The position numbers and the translations under genes are program-made. The notes under the pieces are model-generated. The model was not told the DNA's origin, made no database searches, and worked only from the letters and a program-made list of their open reading frames with translations. 64,000 nucleotides of DNA from Nilaparvata lugens (taxonomy: Eukaryota; Arthropoda; Insecta; Hemiptera; Delphacidae): NCBI RefSeq assembly GCF_014356525.2, contig NC_052518.1:10195864-10259863 (forward strand), in the 5' to 3' direction. Positions 45,787 to 57,234 of this stretch are shown here, in pieces. Position 1 is the stretch's first letter. Every line of letters begins with the position of its first letter.

Positions 45787-45825
45787 TATAACCTGACGAT
45801 GGTGTGATCACCGGAACTAGTTGTT
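45787..45825 (+). ncRNA. Hammerhead-like motif, right arm
   Basis: CTGACGA (45793-45799, perfect box), stem GGTG/CACC with TGAT loop, then GGAAC, with ACTAGT as the self-complementary hexamer. The upstream bases TAAC can pair with GTTG after the hexamer as a short stem I. The A-to-G change in GAA is the main defect. Confidence 0.45.
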
Positions 45826-45889
45826 GAACTATTTTAAAGTTTTTTTAAAAATAAAGGGTGCTTCAAGATTTTTATATTGTTTTTATTAA

Positions 45890-46703
45890 TTTTTTATTCA
45901 ATTATGCAGTTTTTTGTGGGCTACTCAAGATTGAACAAGTAAAATTCAAATTTTATTAGTTTTTTTAATTCATTATACAGTGTTAGTTATCCACAAGTAT
46001 CATGATTGGATGGATTGATTTCAATTTAATGGATTTTGGCCAAGTTTAAAATCTCCTTCACATCACATCCTCTCAGACAGCACATTCTGTTTGTACGCTT
46101 CACTTTTTGAGAAGTCGAAATTGCTCGAATTGAGAGTAAACGTGGCTGAATGGATATATTTTTATTGTTTCGTTTTGATTTTCTTGCTGAGTCATGTACA
46201 ATCAGTATTGAGCAATGACGGGATAAAATCAATAATATCTTCGATGATCATGGATGTGAGTATATGTGTATATATTTTATGATATACCTCTAAGAGCAAT
46301 CTCATAATTCTTCTCATAGAATACAATATGAGAGACCTATTAATATTCAATAAATGTGAGATTACGCAACTATATAGTACAACATGGTATGATTATTAGC
46401 GTAGTGAGATCTATGTTTCAACTCGACCGAATTTGCTTTCGTCTGCGTGTGTGCCTGCTCATTAATGATGAAATTTTATGAGATTTGACTGGAATATACA
46501 TTTTTGCAATTCGCGACGACGTATATGTGTAAGGTATCCTATAATTTTATATTTTAAGGATCATATAAAGTAAAATTGATATTTTCCATACTCAAGTATT
46601 ACCAACTACATACATTATCTAGTATCAAACTTGAAAAACACCAGGCTGTAGAATTAATCAAATTAATTCAATCAGCTCCAGCTGTCAGCAATGATTCATG
46701 CTA
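45890..46703. other. No gene recognised
   Basis: The frames at 46026-46232 (minus) and 46091-46282 (plus) overlap each other. The plus frame has one hydrophobic segment (IYFYCFVLIFLLSHV) but no other support. Confidence 0.3.
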
Positions 46704-47072
46704 TAGTGAGGTCCACGTTTTAATGGCAGTGGTTAAAGATAGGAGATAAACATTACCAAACCTCTGTCTTGTCAATGCCTTCTAGACGGTAGCAAATACA
46801 GGTTTATTGTAATATCAACTGTTCATTCTCGTTTAAAATCATCAATTATATTTTATTAAGCAATAAATCATATTTTTTAATGATAAATTTCATAATGAAT
46901 TTAAATAATTAAGATGAAATATTTGTTAATTATTAATTCTACATTGTTAAAAGACGATTTGGCAACAGAGTAAAGCGAGAAAGAGATAGCTCTATCTACT
47001 TCGTTGGATGAAAGACAAGGATAGCAATACCATTGCTAATCAAACACTGCCATTATAACGTGGACCTGACTA
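46704..47072. mobile_element. MITE, 'TAGTGAGGTCCAC' family, copy 2
   Basis: TAGTGAGGTCCACGTTTTAA and TTATAACGTGGACCTGACTA ends with TA on both sides. It is 369 bp and shares AATCATCAATTATATTTTAT, AAAGCGAGAAAGAGATAG and GACAAGGATAGCAATACCAT with 21926-22481. It lacks the 150-bp insertion and so shows the pre-insertion structure. Confidence 0.9.
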
Positions 47073-49876
47073 TATCAATAACTCAATGCAACTTGATGTA
47101 TTTCTTTCGACTTTTCACAGCTTTCAACTCGAGCTGACTAGATTATTGCACTACTTCGCAGATTTGACGTTCCCCCCAGGGCATGATATTCTAGAAGAGG
47201 CTGTGGTAAAACTAACTGCGCCAGGTCTACTATTCAAATAAATAAACTAAGTTTTATTGTCAACAATGGCAATAGATAAATTTCACAGAGCTGATACGTT
47301 TCAATGAGGGAATAGAAGCTCATGATACGCTAAAGAAATGCTTCTCATAGAAATACGAAGCGATTGTGTAATTTTATTGAACATCAAAATGTGAAATTAG
47401 AAGAGGATATGACTTTCCATTACTATGTAGTTCATCATTTTAGTCTGGATGGGACATAATTTTATGGTGTGTGGTGCGTTCCATATACACTACACGTGCA
47501 CAGTACATAGTCAACTCAACAGTATGAGTATTGTTTCAGTTATTCAGCATAAATGATATGATCTCTGCTTGTTGATTTTTTTTACAAGATTACAACAATC
47601 TCAGATGAATCCATTCAACAAATTTAAACAGTTTTTGTCAATTAGTTCTTGAAAAATGATGGAATGATGAATATTTTGTTGATAACATGAGACAGATAAA
47701 TCAATGTGTGAGCGATGATACGAACCAATAACTGCTCCGGAAACAGTTTATGGGCTCCATTAAACTATATAAATGAAAATTATTCTACCAATATTCAATC
47801 AGAGATTTGATCTCCTTTCAGACCCACGATTGGACTTTAAACAATCAAATTCTCATAATCTATGACCAGGTATAGGAAGACTAAATAGTAGGGTCCCTAC
47901 TAAATAATGGAATAAATTATTTGCCTGACAGTTAATAATTATTATATAACTTTAATTCATCAATTTCTCATTATCGGAAACCAGTTTCTTGAAAAATGTT
48001 GATCAATCTTTTAGATACAACTGTTGTAGACAATAGCTAGTCTCATAAATCGTAAATGAATGGATTTTATTTCCCACTACAACATCAAAACAAAGCCAAA
48101 ATGAGAAATCAATGAGAGATTTCAACATTGATTTGTTTTACTACTGAACAATGATTGCACTTTCCTTCAATAACTGTGACAGAGAAAAATATTTCTTTTC
48201 CGCGCCCCAATTAACATTTTCGCTTTTCTTCATCTGTTATTGATTTATCTCCGCAATATTCAGCTGACAGATATAATCATTAACCGTAAACCGATGAGAT
48301 AAAACAATAGTTAACCGCTTACCAGACTTTTACAATAAATACAGTGCTAATAATTCAAGCGGCTCTGTTCTTTTCAAAGATTAAACCGGTCGTTTTATTG
48401 TGGTGAACGAATAGTAAGCCATTTCTCAATCAACTAGTTATCCCAAAAATAATAGCATCCACATTTCTAATGAAAGATTTGAAGAGAATATTCTGATTGG
48501 TTTTAATCGGCTGGAAAAAGTAGTTTTTAGAAGTGATCGTAACTATTTTTGTAATGAGAGTTGACTTCGGAAAAACTAATTGTAATCCTCGATTATCTGG
48601 AGTAATCAGTCTTGTCAAAAATTAACGAGATAAAAATAACAATACGAAGATTAATGACCGAAACTGTGCTAATAATTAGTTATTGAGCGTTAACACCTAC
48701 AAAACTACATAGTTTTTAAGTATTCAGTTTTCAATTCTCTGTGTTTGCAATTTTGTGCTCCAATTATTCGATGTACAATAAAAATATTTATTATCTGGTC
48801 TTCAAGTGTGAATGAACCAGTTGGAAATATTGAGGAATTAGAAGTAGGCTAGTATAGAGGCATCACGCCCAAAGATGATATCTCGTGAACGTTATCAGCT
48901 TTGAAACATAATTCTCATCGAGCATTGAAGAAACTGGTTATCATACTCTCTAAAATTTGAACCTGGATTAGTCCAAATTGAATATTAATTGGAATAAAAT
49001 TTTCCAATGGATATAGAATAGATCCTAATCATACGAGCAAAACTAACTCAACTATTTCATCAGAAGAATACAAGCGTAGCAAACAAAACCAAGTAAATCA
49101 ATCTAGTTTAATAAAAATCTAGTTCAATTGGAGTTGTCGCGAAAGAGCACCTCAATTGAAATGAATGTAGGCTAGCTAGTCTATACACAGAATCGCATTG
49201 TTAGACTTACGAATGCATACAAAGCATACTACAGCATAACCTATACACATTTTCAAACTTCAACAATTAGCATGTAGATACTATAAGCACTAGAAATGCG
49301 TCGCCTTAGACCTATCAATTTCTGGATAGTTACAAAGATACAAATAAACCGACAGTTGTAGAATGAAAGGTGCCTGAATTAGGTGTACAGAACTACACTT
49401 AGGCTCATATGCACCATCTCTGTTTAAACTAAGATAAATCAACCGTTCGTTTGATCCCAAAATGAAACACATCACAATATAATAAATGTGGACATATCGT
49501 CAAGTAATCGTGGTTTAATGTGAAACGTCGATGATGCATAAATTATCATGACCTTAGAAATAACCAAATTGTGAATTAAGCTGTTACATAGCTGTAACGT
49601 TAAGCTGTTATAGAGCTGTAACGATAACTCCAAAGCAATAGTGATAAGTGTGATAAATAGGTGATGAAACGATTCACACATTAACCCTTCAAAAGCAAAG
49701 TGATATGTACGCGACTGAAGAATTAAAACATACACACTCAACCTTTTCTAAAATTAACCAGGTCTAAACTGATCTTATCAAAGTGAGTGCGTCTTCATCT
49801 TCTTGGGATATTATTTGATAGTGCTGACGGTACTGTTTTTAAGTTTTGATTACGGTATTAAGAGTTTTCATTACAT
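47073..49876. other. No gene recognised
   Basis: AT-rich. The frames at 48430, 49290 and 49472 (minus) have no motif. Short direct repeats lie near 49575-49625 (AGCTGTTACATAGCTGTAAC-like). Confidence 0.35.
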
Positions 49877-49890
49877 AGTATCACCAGAAG

Positions 49891-50268
49891 TGATGCTATA
49901 GAAGTGGTGCATAGAAAAGTGTACGGTCCTGTTAAAGAAGGAGAAGAGTGGAGAAGGAGAATCAATGCTGAACTTGAAATATTAATAAAGAGGCCGTAGT
50001 ATAGTACGCTTCATAAAGGCACAGAGACTAAGATGGTTAGGACATACAGGATGGATGAAACCAGAATGCCAAGAATAGTGCTTAAAGAAAAGCTTCACTC
50101 GAGAAGAAAACAAGGCAGACCAAGAATACGATGGGAAGATGAGATAAGGGATGATTTGATAAGGATGGGTTATAGAGGATGGAGAGGATTTATAATGGAT
50201 AGAAATGTTTGGAGGAATGTTGTGGAGGAGGCCAAAGCCCACAATGGGCTAAAGAGCTATAGAAAAAA
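49891..50268 (+). pseudogene. 5'-truncated non-LTR retrotransposon (ORF C-terminus), copy 2
   Basis: Same family as 38217-38658. A first frame gives HRKVYGPVKEGEEWRRRINA and ELEILIK, then a stop at RP. After a frame change and a lost segment, the frame resumes as YRMDETRMPRIVLKEKLHS, GRPRIRWEDEIRDDLIRMG, YRGWRGFIMDRNVWRNVV and KAHNGLKSYRKK. A 14-bp duplication, AGTATCACCAGAAG, flanks it (49877-49890 and 50269-50282) and it ends in an A-run. Only the extreme C-terminus is present, so it is dead. The ORF end lies almost at the 3' end of the element, with the hairpin AGCCCACAATGGGCT. Confidence 0.88.
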
Positions 50269-50282
50269 AGTATCACCAGAAG

Positions 50283-53200
50283 GCTGTTCATGCAAATAAG
50301 TAATCAATCATGGAAACTATCAATAATATGAGTTTTGCAAGTATCAATATGTCTTATCATGACAGTATATTATTCCTTAAATACATTATATGTATAATAT
50401 TTTATATGTATTTATTACAATATAATATGTATTCCTTAAATACATTGAAACTAGTAACCAACCATCAGGAAGAAGTTCGCAGAAACTCATGAGAGCTGAT
50501 GGAAATAGTGAGTGTAGAAACCAGTCTCTAGTTTGATTAATAGCATACAAGAAAATATACCAAAATGTATTTTACGTATGAAATAATGTATTATTCGTCT
50601 CTGATGATAGATAGATAATCAGTCTAGAATCTCAAAACAAGAACGTAATATATACTCGCCCAAAACAAATTACGATAAAGAAGAAATTTACCTGATTGAG
50701 GTTAAAGTTAAAACCTACATTCAATTATGTGCTAGATCGGTGTGACATTTCCTATTTGATAATAATAAATTGGCAATCGTCCTTTTTCGTATAACATAGT
50801 TATGTCAATGATACGGGCTGCAGAATTATTATGTCGTAAACGCATATTAAACGATGAGCTGTCCAGTGAAAGACTTTCCTTTTCCAAAGACATTATTACA
50901 ATTTTTATTACGTCTGTCGAAAAAAAGAAGACAAACTGGTTAGTAAGCTACAATACACTCCGCTGTTACGGAGTTATCGACAGAGAAAGATATCCTTGTT
51001 GAATTTAAATACAGCTTTCTCTATTTTGACTTTCATTTTCATAGAGAATCCAGTCAATAGTTTTTGGTGGAACAAACAGCAGCTTTGTCCTGATCAAAGT
51101 AACTAATGATAATGATCTGAGACAATCAGCTACCTACATTCGAGGAAACAATGTCAATGGACCTCATTTTTACTGGCTTCTCGACTATTCAAAATTGAAT
51201 CTTAATGTGGAAACATCTATCTGATTATGCAATCTATATAACTCTTTTGAGAGACTGAAAACTAGATGAATGTGAGAGAATTGAAGAAGGAAAACGATGA
51301 ATAAGGGAAATGTTACAGAATAAATAGGAACCTCTTATTCTAAAATTATTAGCTCGTCTTCCACAAAGTTTGTACAACAAATAGAACCACTTCGACGAGA
51401 ACAGAATTTTAATAGTAAGTTTCAATGGAGACAGACAGGAATTCCACATGAAATTCCTACATTATGAGGCTACATAACCAACACTAGTGGAAAAAATACA
51501 AAGAGTAGAGTACCGCAGTACATGAATTTGAAAATTCATTTATAGAATCAATGCAACACAATTATAGCAAATAGGAAACGCCAAGGTTTTTCGCTTCCTA
51601 AAAGTTCGACAGATTGAACATAATATTCTACCAAGTAACTCGGCAATGTTCCATTCTCCCATTCTGAAGAAATAGGTTGATCATTTGATTTGATTGGTAC
51701 ATGATTTCAATTCAAATTAGATATTCATAAGTCGATTCATAAGACTCATTACTATCTAAGATATTAACAAAATGAACAAATACTAACAGTTTTAAAAGTG
51801 TTCCTATCATTATGCTAACTCAATTAGCAAGTTTTCCTAATCAAATATTTACAGAAATCATTAAGGACACTTCCTTATTTGTTAATAATATTGACGAAAG
51901 AGAATAACAGAATAGAGGATTGAATGAACACAGATTTATTTTTTAAACGGTTTTGTAGATGGTTAAGTGAACAGGTGCATCTATACATCTCTGCAGCTGA
52001 ATATGAGTTGGTTTCAACACGAAACTGCAGTCCTGTATAAATGTCTAATGAATGTGGATGTGACAAAAATAAAACAGTGTTTTTTCAATTACAGAAAAAT
52101 TCATTAATAACGATCCTCATTCAACAAATTTTATCAAGAATAGAGAATGTTAGTAATGAATTCCAGATGACCCTAGAGCTCTAGATAGACCTATACATCG
52201 AACAGGATTATTTCTTGTTCCTGAACTGAAGAGGACGGAATGAGAAAATATTGTAATTTACATAGGGAAGCTATTCTATTTGTCATGAGAAAAAATTGAG
52301 TAATGTATTCTGCTTGTCATGATTAAGATTTATAAGCTTCAAAAGTATTCAATAGACCAAAAACGAGTGCTTCCTGATGATACAAAATACTCTGTTTCAT
52401 CAGGCCAGAACTATTCTGACAGATTTTCATCAATCACATTATTTGTACTTGAATTCTGAAAACAATTTCCTATAAGTGACCACTCTGTTACTAGATGGGT
52501 GAGCTCTGAAAGCAGGCACAAATTTTAAAGTTTCTCACCAGAAACAACAAATAAAAACAACATCAGTTTGAGAAACGGTTTATATTATTGCAGTTCACGC
52601 ATTGCTGTATAATTACGAGTATCGGAAAGAAAAACGAACAATTTCTCAATTTATTTGGAATATCATTCCATTACTGGATGATGAATATTACGAGAATTTT
52701 GATAGAAATCAGGATTATCTCATTAATACTGGGAGGTGATTTTTATAATTTCTATCAAAACAATAACTGCAGTTCCAAATGAAGAGATATAATACTCAAG
52801 TTTTTTTGTAATAAACTTTCAAGATTCTGTCGAAAATATTATCTATGGCCCAGGGCGATGTGGAAGTTTTTGCTCGGCTTTAGAAAGTGAAATCGTTTTT
52901 TCGTCCTGTCATGATTCAAAAGCCTGCCATCTGGGAAACAAGTTCTTTGCATGAAATTTATGCTTTCGACTTGTTCGATGCACTCCAGGTTAGGAAGATG
53001 TTCTCATATCAAGCTATGTTATAAATGATTACATGTTCGATTACAACATGGTTCTCAGTTCTCTTCCCTGAATTTTTATCCGAGTGACAAAAATGGGAAC
53101 CAACTGATTTGATTTCTCCTATTTCATCAATCTACTGAGTACTGAAAAAATTAGTATGTGGCTACCAAGGCAGAGAAAATTATAGAACAAGTTTTTAAAA

Positions 53201-54039
53201 TATATTTGTTTTTTTCGCGACTTGTAGAAAGTTATCATAAATTATCCAATAATCTTTTTTCATGGAAAAAAGTAAAAAATAATACATTTTTTTAATGGAA
53301 AAAAGTCAAAAATAATAATTTTTTTATGGAAAAAAGTCAAAAATAATTTTTTCGCACTATTTCAAGTAGTATTATAAAACATCGATAAGCTCCTAAAAGA
53401 TTTTTCATTGCTCTACCTACTTCTTTCATTAACTTAACTATTTACTTTCTATTAACTAGGTGCGTATCTGACCTTCACATTTATTATAGTCATGTACTCT
53501 CAAATGCGTACATTATACTAAAATACCATGTGTTAAGAAAGTTGCAATCAAATTACTAGAATATTTAAATATCATTTTGAAAAGAGATTGAAAGAAATAA
53601 AAAAATGAACAGACTCATTCTAGCCAGAACACCACCAATTTAGTCTTTCATCTTAAAGGAGTAGTTCAATTTCTACCCTCTTGTTATTTTACTTTTGAGT
53701 TTGTACTTTTCTCTCCATTTCAATATTCTTCCAGATTTGCTTACTGATGTGGTATTTTTTTTGTATCTTCGTGTTAACTGGTTCAAATAGTATATATTCT
53801 TCTAGAGTTTATCATATTATCCATTTGGTTTTGTTAGTTACGGTACTAAGAATCTCTTTATTGGTTGTTTCTCTAACGGTTCTCATGACCATAATATTTG
53901 GATTGCCTGGGCGTGCGTTGTCTCGACCAATGGCGGTCGAGCTCAGCCTTTATTGGTCGACAGCTGATGGTCAATCGTAGAGCTTCACTCACACTATAAT
54001 GTGTTATACTGCTCAATGTTCAAACTTTTAGTTTACTAT
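50283..54039. other. No gene; AT-rich minisatellite at 53258-53352
   Basis: 53258-53352 holds three 32-41-bp units of ATGGAAAAAAGTCAAAAATA. Short frames at 50310, 50802, 51234, 51875, 52588 and 53747 lack motifs. GC-richer sequence with a CCAAT context lies near 53905-53970 (CTCGACCAATGGCGGTCGAG) but no TATA-plus-frame arrangement is supported. Confidence 0.4.
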
Positions 54040-54155
54040 TTGAGATAATGGCATGACAACCAGAACTAGTAATCCAATTTTTTTAATAAACTAGTGGTTT
54101 TGACAATATCAAGTCACTTGCGTTTTAGTATGGATATTTATCACAACAACACAGG
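54040..54155 (+). mobile_element. Penelope-like end with hammerhead-like motif
   Basis: GAGATAATGGCATGACAACC, then AGAACTAGTAATCC, then AATAAACTAGTGGTTTTGAC and the outer block TATGGATATTTATCACAACA. This is the same order as in the 12388 element, on the plus strand and without an inverted partner. The motif core is degenerate (GAGATAA for CUGANGA). Confidence 0.5.
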
Positions 54156-54254
54156 AAGAAAAATACAATTATTGACACAGCTCTATGAAATAGCCCACTT
54201 AAAGAGGTTCAGTGTCACTACTTTGAGTCATTACCGCATATAAATATATACATC

Positions 54255-54713
54255 GACCATATTAGCTCCAAAATTACGCTGAAAATCAATGAGCTCTTAA
54301 TTCGTTTCCTCAGCTTCTTCGCGAAGGATCAAGTTGAGAGAGTTTTTCATTCCACAAGTTAATTTAAGAACTAGAAAGAATTCGTTGAAAGGATTCCCAA
54401 AATATCTCATTATCACAAAATGATATTTTCCAGCTTTCTTTCGGATTTATCTTTAATACAGTGATTATTTTCAACTGCAATAAATTCATCAACCATATTA
54501 GTTTCAAAATTACGCTGAAAATCAATGAGCTCTTAATTCGTTTCCTCAGCTTCTTCGCGAAGGATCAAGTTGAGAGAGTTTTTCATTCCACAAGTTAATT
54601 TAAGAACTAGAACGAATTCGTTGAAAGGATTCCCATAATCACAAAATGATATTTTCAAGCTTTCTTTCAGATTTATCTTCAATACAGTGATTATTTTCAA
54701 CTGCAATAAATTC
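54255..54713 (+). repeat. Tandem duplication, about 235-bp period
   Basis: Two nearly identical copies (54255-54489, 54490-54713) share TTACGCTGAAAATCAATGAG, TTCTTCGCGAAGGATCAAGT and AATACAGTGATTATTTTCAA. The second has lost about 10 bases near 54635. Together with the next repeat they underlie the 146-codon minus frame 54533-54973. Confidence 0.9.
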
Positions 54714-54729
54714 ACAAGGTCAGCCAAAC

Positions 54730-54978
54730 AATATAGTATATCTGAAAGGGTTTTGTAATATTTCAAAACGATCAATAATATTTGAAGATTTTTCAGTTTT
54801 TTTTTCGCTCGCCCTTGGTTTTTGTGATTTCTCGACCAATATTGCTGCAATACGTTGAAATATAGTTTATCTGAAAGTGTATGAAATATTTCAAAACTAC
54901 CAATAATATTTGGAGTTTTTTCAGTTTTTGTTCGCTCTTGATTTTTGTGACTTTTCGACCAATATTTCTGCAATTCGT
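54730..54978 (+). repeat. Tandem duplication, about 129-bp period
   Basis: Copies at 54730-54858 and 54859-54978 share TCTGAAAG, TATTTCAAAAC, CAATAATATTTG and TCGACCAATATT, with more divergence than the preceding 235-bp pair. On the minus strand they give two related peptide blocks (YWSKSHKNQERTKTEK and YWSRNHKNQGRAKKK), so the long frame there is repeat-derived. Confidence 0.85.
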
Positions 54979-55357
54979 TACGAATGTTAAATGGTAATAA
55001 TTATGCAATTACAAGCGAAATGTCAATATATGAATAAGTTATGGTAGACTCCACATTGGTGTACAAATCCACTTTTGCCGATGTTACAAGAACAAACATT
55101 TTATGTAATTATAATTTTGCTGAGAGTGATGCCCACATGCTCTTATCTTGCTGTGAGAATTAATTGTATGGGTAATGAAACACATGACGATGAGTGATGA
55201 TTGAACCTGCATATTAATGTGGGTTCCAAACCACCAGGAAGTGAATTTCAAACTCATCTGAGCTATAGTTAGAGAAGTCGCTCTCAAGTGGTAACCCTTA
55301 TCTTAGTTATCTAAAGCTCTGCACAACTGTAACTGTATTCTATCATTCAATATTGAA
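54979..55357. other. No gene recognised
   Basis: A 67-codon minus frame (55084-55287) has no motif; otherwise nothing is recognised. Confidence 0.35.
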
Positions 55358-55652
55358 ATAATAATTATTAAACGAAAATCCCAATTAAATGCCGTAAATC
55401 ACCCCGAAGACTTCTGCTACTGCAAATATTGACAACAGGGTGAACAGCTAGTTGGAAATTCGATGGGCACTACTATACAAAAATACATACTATACAATCC
55501 ATTATACAAAAATTATATATGTAAGCCCTGGAATTTTTGTATAGTAGGGCTCATCACTTCATCTAGTTTATCATGTTGTCGATATTTGCAGTAGCAGAAG
55601 TCTTCGAGGTGATTTACAGCATTTTATTGGGATTTTCGTTTGACAATAATCA
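55358..55652. mobile_element. MITE, 'AACGAAAATCC' family, copy 2
   Basis: AATAATTATTAAACGAAAAT and GGGATTTTCGTTTGACAATA ends are inverted, with ATCACCCCGAAGACTTCTGC and its complement, and CATACTATACAATCC near the centre. It is a perfect relative of 57235-57800 without the internal triplication. Confidence 0.85.
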
Positions 55653-55920
55653 TTCATCAATTAGCATTTTTGAACAGATTAATGCAACTTCCCAATTTAT
55701 TTCCATCTGTAATATTGAAATTCTGTGTGCAATAGAATGATTTGGAATGTTCAGCTCAGGGGAAGTGTGTTGGAAAGGTTTGGGAAACTCCTCCAATCCA
55801 CCTCAGAAATGGACATTTTCTAGTAATGGAAGATTATAAAGTTCACAAGAAATAATTCTATGTATAGCATCTATGATTAAGTTTGTAGAGTGAATATTGA
55901 TGTTGTTGAACTTTTCCATG

Positions 55921-56620
55921 ATTGAAGAGACTTGAAAAATTGTCAAAAAATCCACTTTATTCTAATAGAAATTATTTTTTCCTACAGATACCCTGAAAAG
56001 TGACCATTTGTGCACTGATTGCGGACTGCAAAGAATCACTTTTCCGCACTAGTGCGCAAGTGAGTACTTTGCGTACTCCAGATTTGCAGCATGACAACGC
56101 AAAATAGTTAGTAGGTTATATGGAGCACCAGTGCAGCAAAATCAAAATTAAGTTGGTAACAGTGACTGCTGTGGCTGCTATAGTGAGCAGAGGTGCAACC
56201 AAGCACAACGCGCTAATTATTAAGTAGATATTATAATGGAGGACAACGACAGCACAGTGCCACCACAGCACACACCACACAGCTGCCCCCCGCCATTCAA
56301 ACACACATACATTATTCAGGCAATTTTACCCATAATTACCCACTTTCCATATTCAATGGTAACTGTAGGAAAAATTTAATGTGAAATACGTGCGCAAAGT
56401 TCGTTTGCTGCACTCAAGAAACCATTCCGCCCTCGCCTACGGCTCGGGCGTAAACGTTTCTTTCGATGCAGCAAACTGTCACTTTGCGCACTAGTTGCAC
56501 AAATAACTATTTCGCAGGCGCATGCTTTCGTGTGTGCTCATACACATTATGCTACTCCTGTAAAATAATATTTTTATTAGAATAAAGTGAATTTTTGACA
56601 TATTCTCAAGTCTCTTCAAT
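55921..56620. mobile_element. Large foldback element, about 700 bp, with GC-rich interior
   Basis: ATTGAAGAGACTTGAAAAAT and ATATTCTCAAGTCTCTTCAAT (with TTGTCAAAAA and CACTTTATTCTAATA inside) are inverted ends. The interior carries tracts such as GCGCACTAGTTGCAC and GTGACAGT, and a strong hairpin CCCTCGCCTACGGCTCGGGC at 56435-56454. The tail layout (AATAAAGTG, ATTTTTGACA) resembles the Penelope-like ends. The 62-codon minus frame 56116-56304 is unrecognised. Confidence 0.7.
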
Positions 56621-57234
56621 TAATCCTACGTAACAGAACATTTTTTAATGAAGTCAAGCTAGTAGAGGGAGCCTATTGGCAACTGCAATATAAACATAAT
56701 TCAAGTGATTTTACACGTTGATTAAAGAATTAAACACGATACCGCTCACACCCCATCAATATAATATTGAGAGCAGGTCTCTGGTTGATAAAACTTTTAC
56801 TCTCCGTTTATGGAATGATAGATGGATGCAAATATAATCATTTCGGGAATTCCGTGAGGAATTAAGTAGAATAGAATGGAGCGATAAGAGAAAGGCGAAA
56901 ATAGTGTAGAAAGATGGAGTGAGAGGCTGGAAAAGAGACAAAGGTGTTGTGATAAAGAGAAGTGATTAATATATTTGTTGTCAGGTGAAACTTCCTCCGG
57001 TCTCCTCCATTCACCAATCCTTTCATGATAAAATGAAAATGAAAGACGAGTGTAAGACCCGGACCAGACTATTCTTTTGTCGCAGGAAACTTCTAACAAA
57101 TAGGCTTACAAGAGATTTTCAGTTTGTTGAAAAATGCTAGAAATTATGTAGAACGATCATTTTGATCCGTCACCTTCCTTCCCCTTACAGATAAGTGAAT
57201 GAGAAGTTGCATTTGTTTGAATGCTAATCGACGA
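56621..57234. other. No gene recognised
   Basis: Overlapping minus frames at 56756-56941 and 56797-57099 show no family features. No repeats stand out. Confidence 0.35.

Larger units (their letters stand above)
45593..45889. mobile_element. Foldback element with paired hammerhead-like motifs
   Basis: AATAAAAACAATATAAAAAT and ATTTTTATATTGTTTTTATT are inverted ends. Inside, ATAGTTCAACAAATAG and its complement lead to two opposed motif copies at 45658-45690 (minus) and 45787-45825 (plus). The centre is AT-rich. No protein is encoded. Confidence 0.75.

Noticed and set aside
46091..46282. Small membrane protein
   Set aside because: Only one hydrophobic segment in an AT-rich region, where such frames arise by chance.
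53905..53975. CCAAT-type promoter
   Set aside because: A single CCAAT word with nearby inverted words; no TATA arrangement or downstream gene supports it.
54533..54973. 146-codon minus frame as a gene
   Set aside because: Built from two tandem duplications; no recognised family, no supporting start or splice context.
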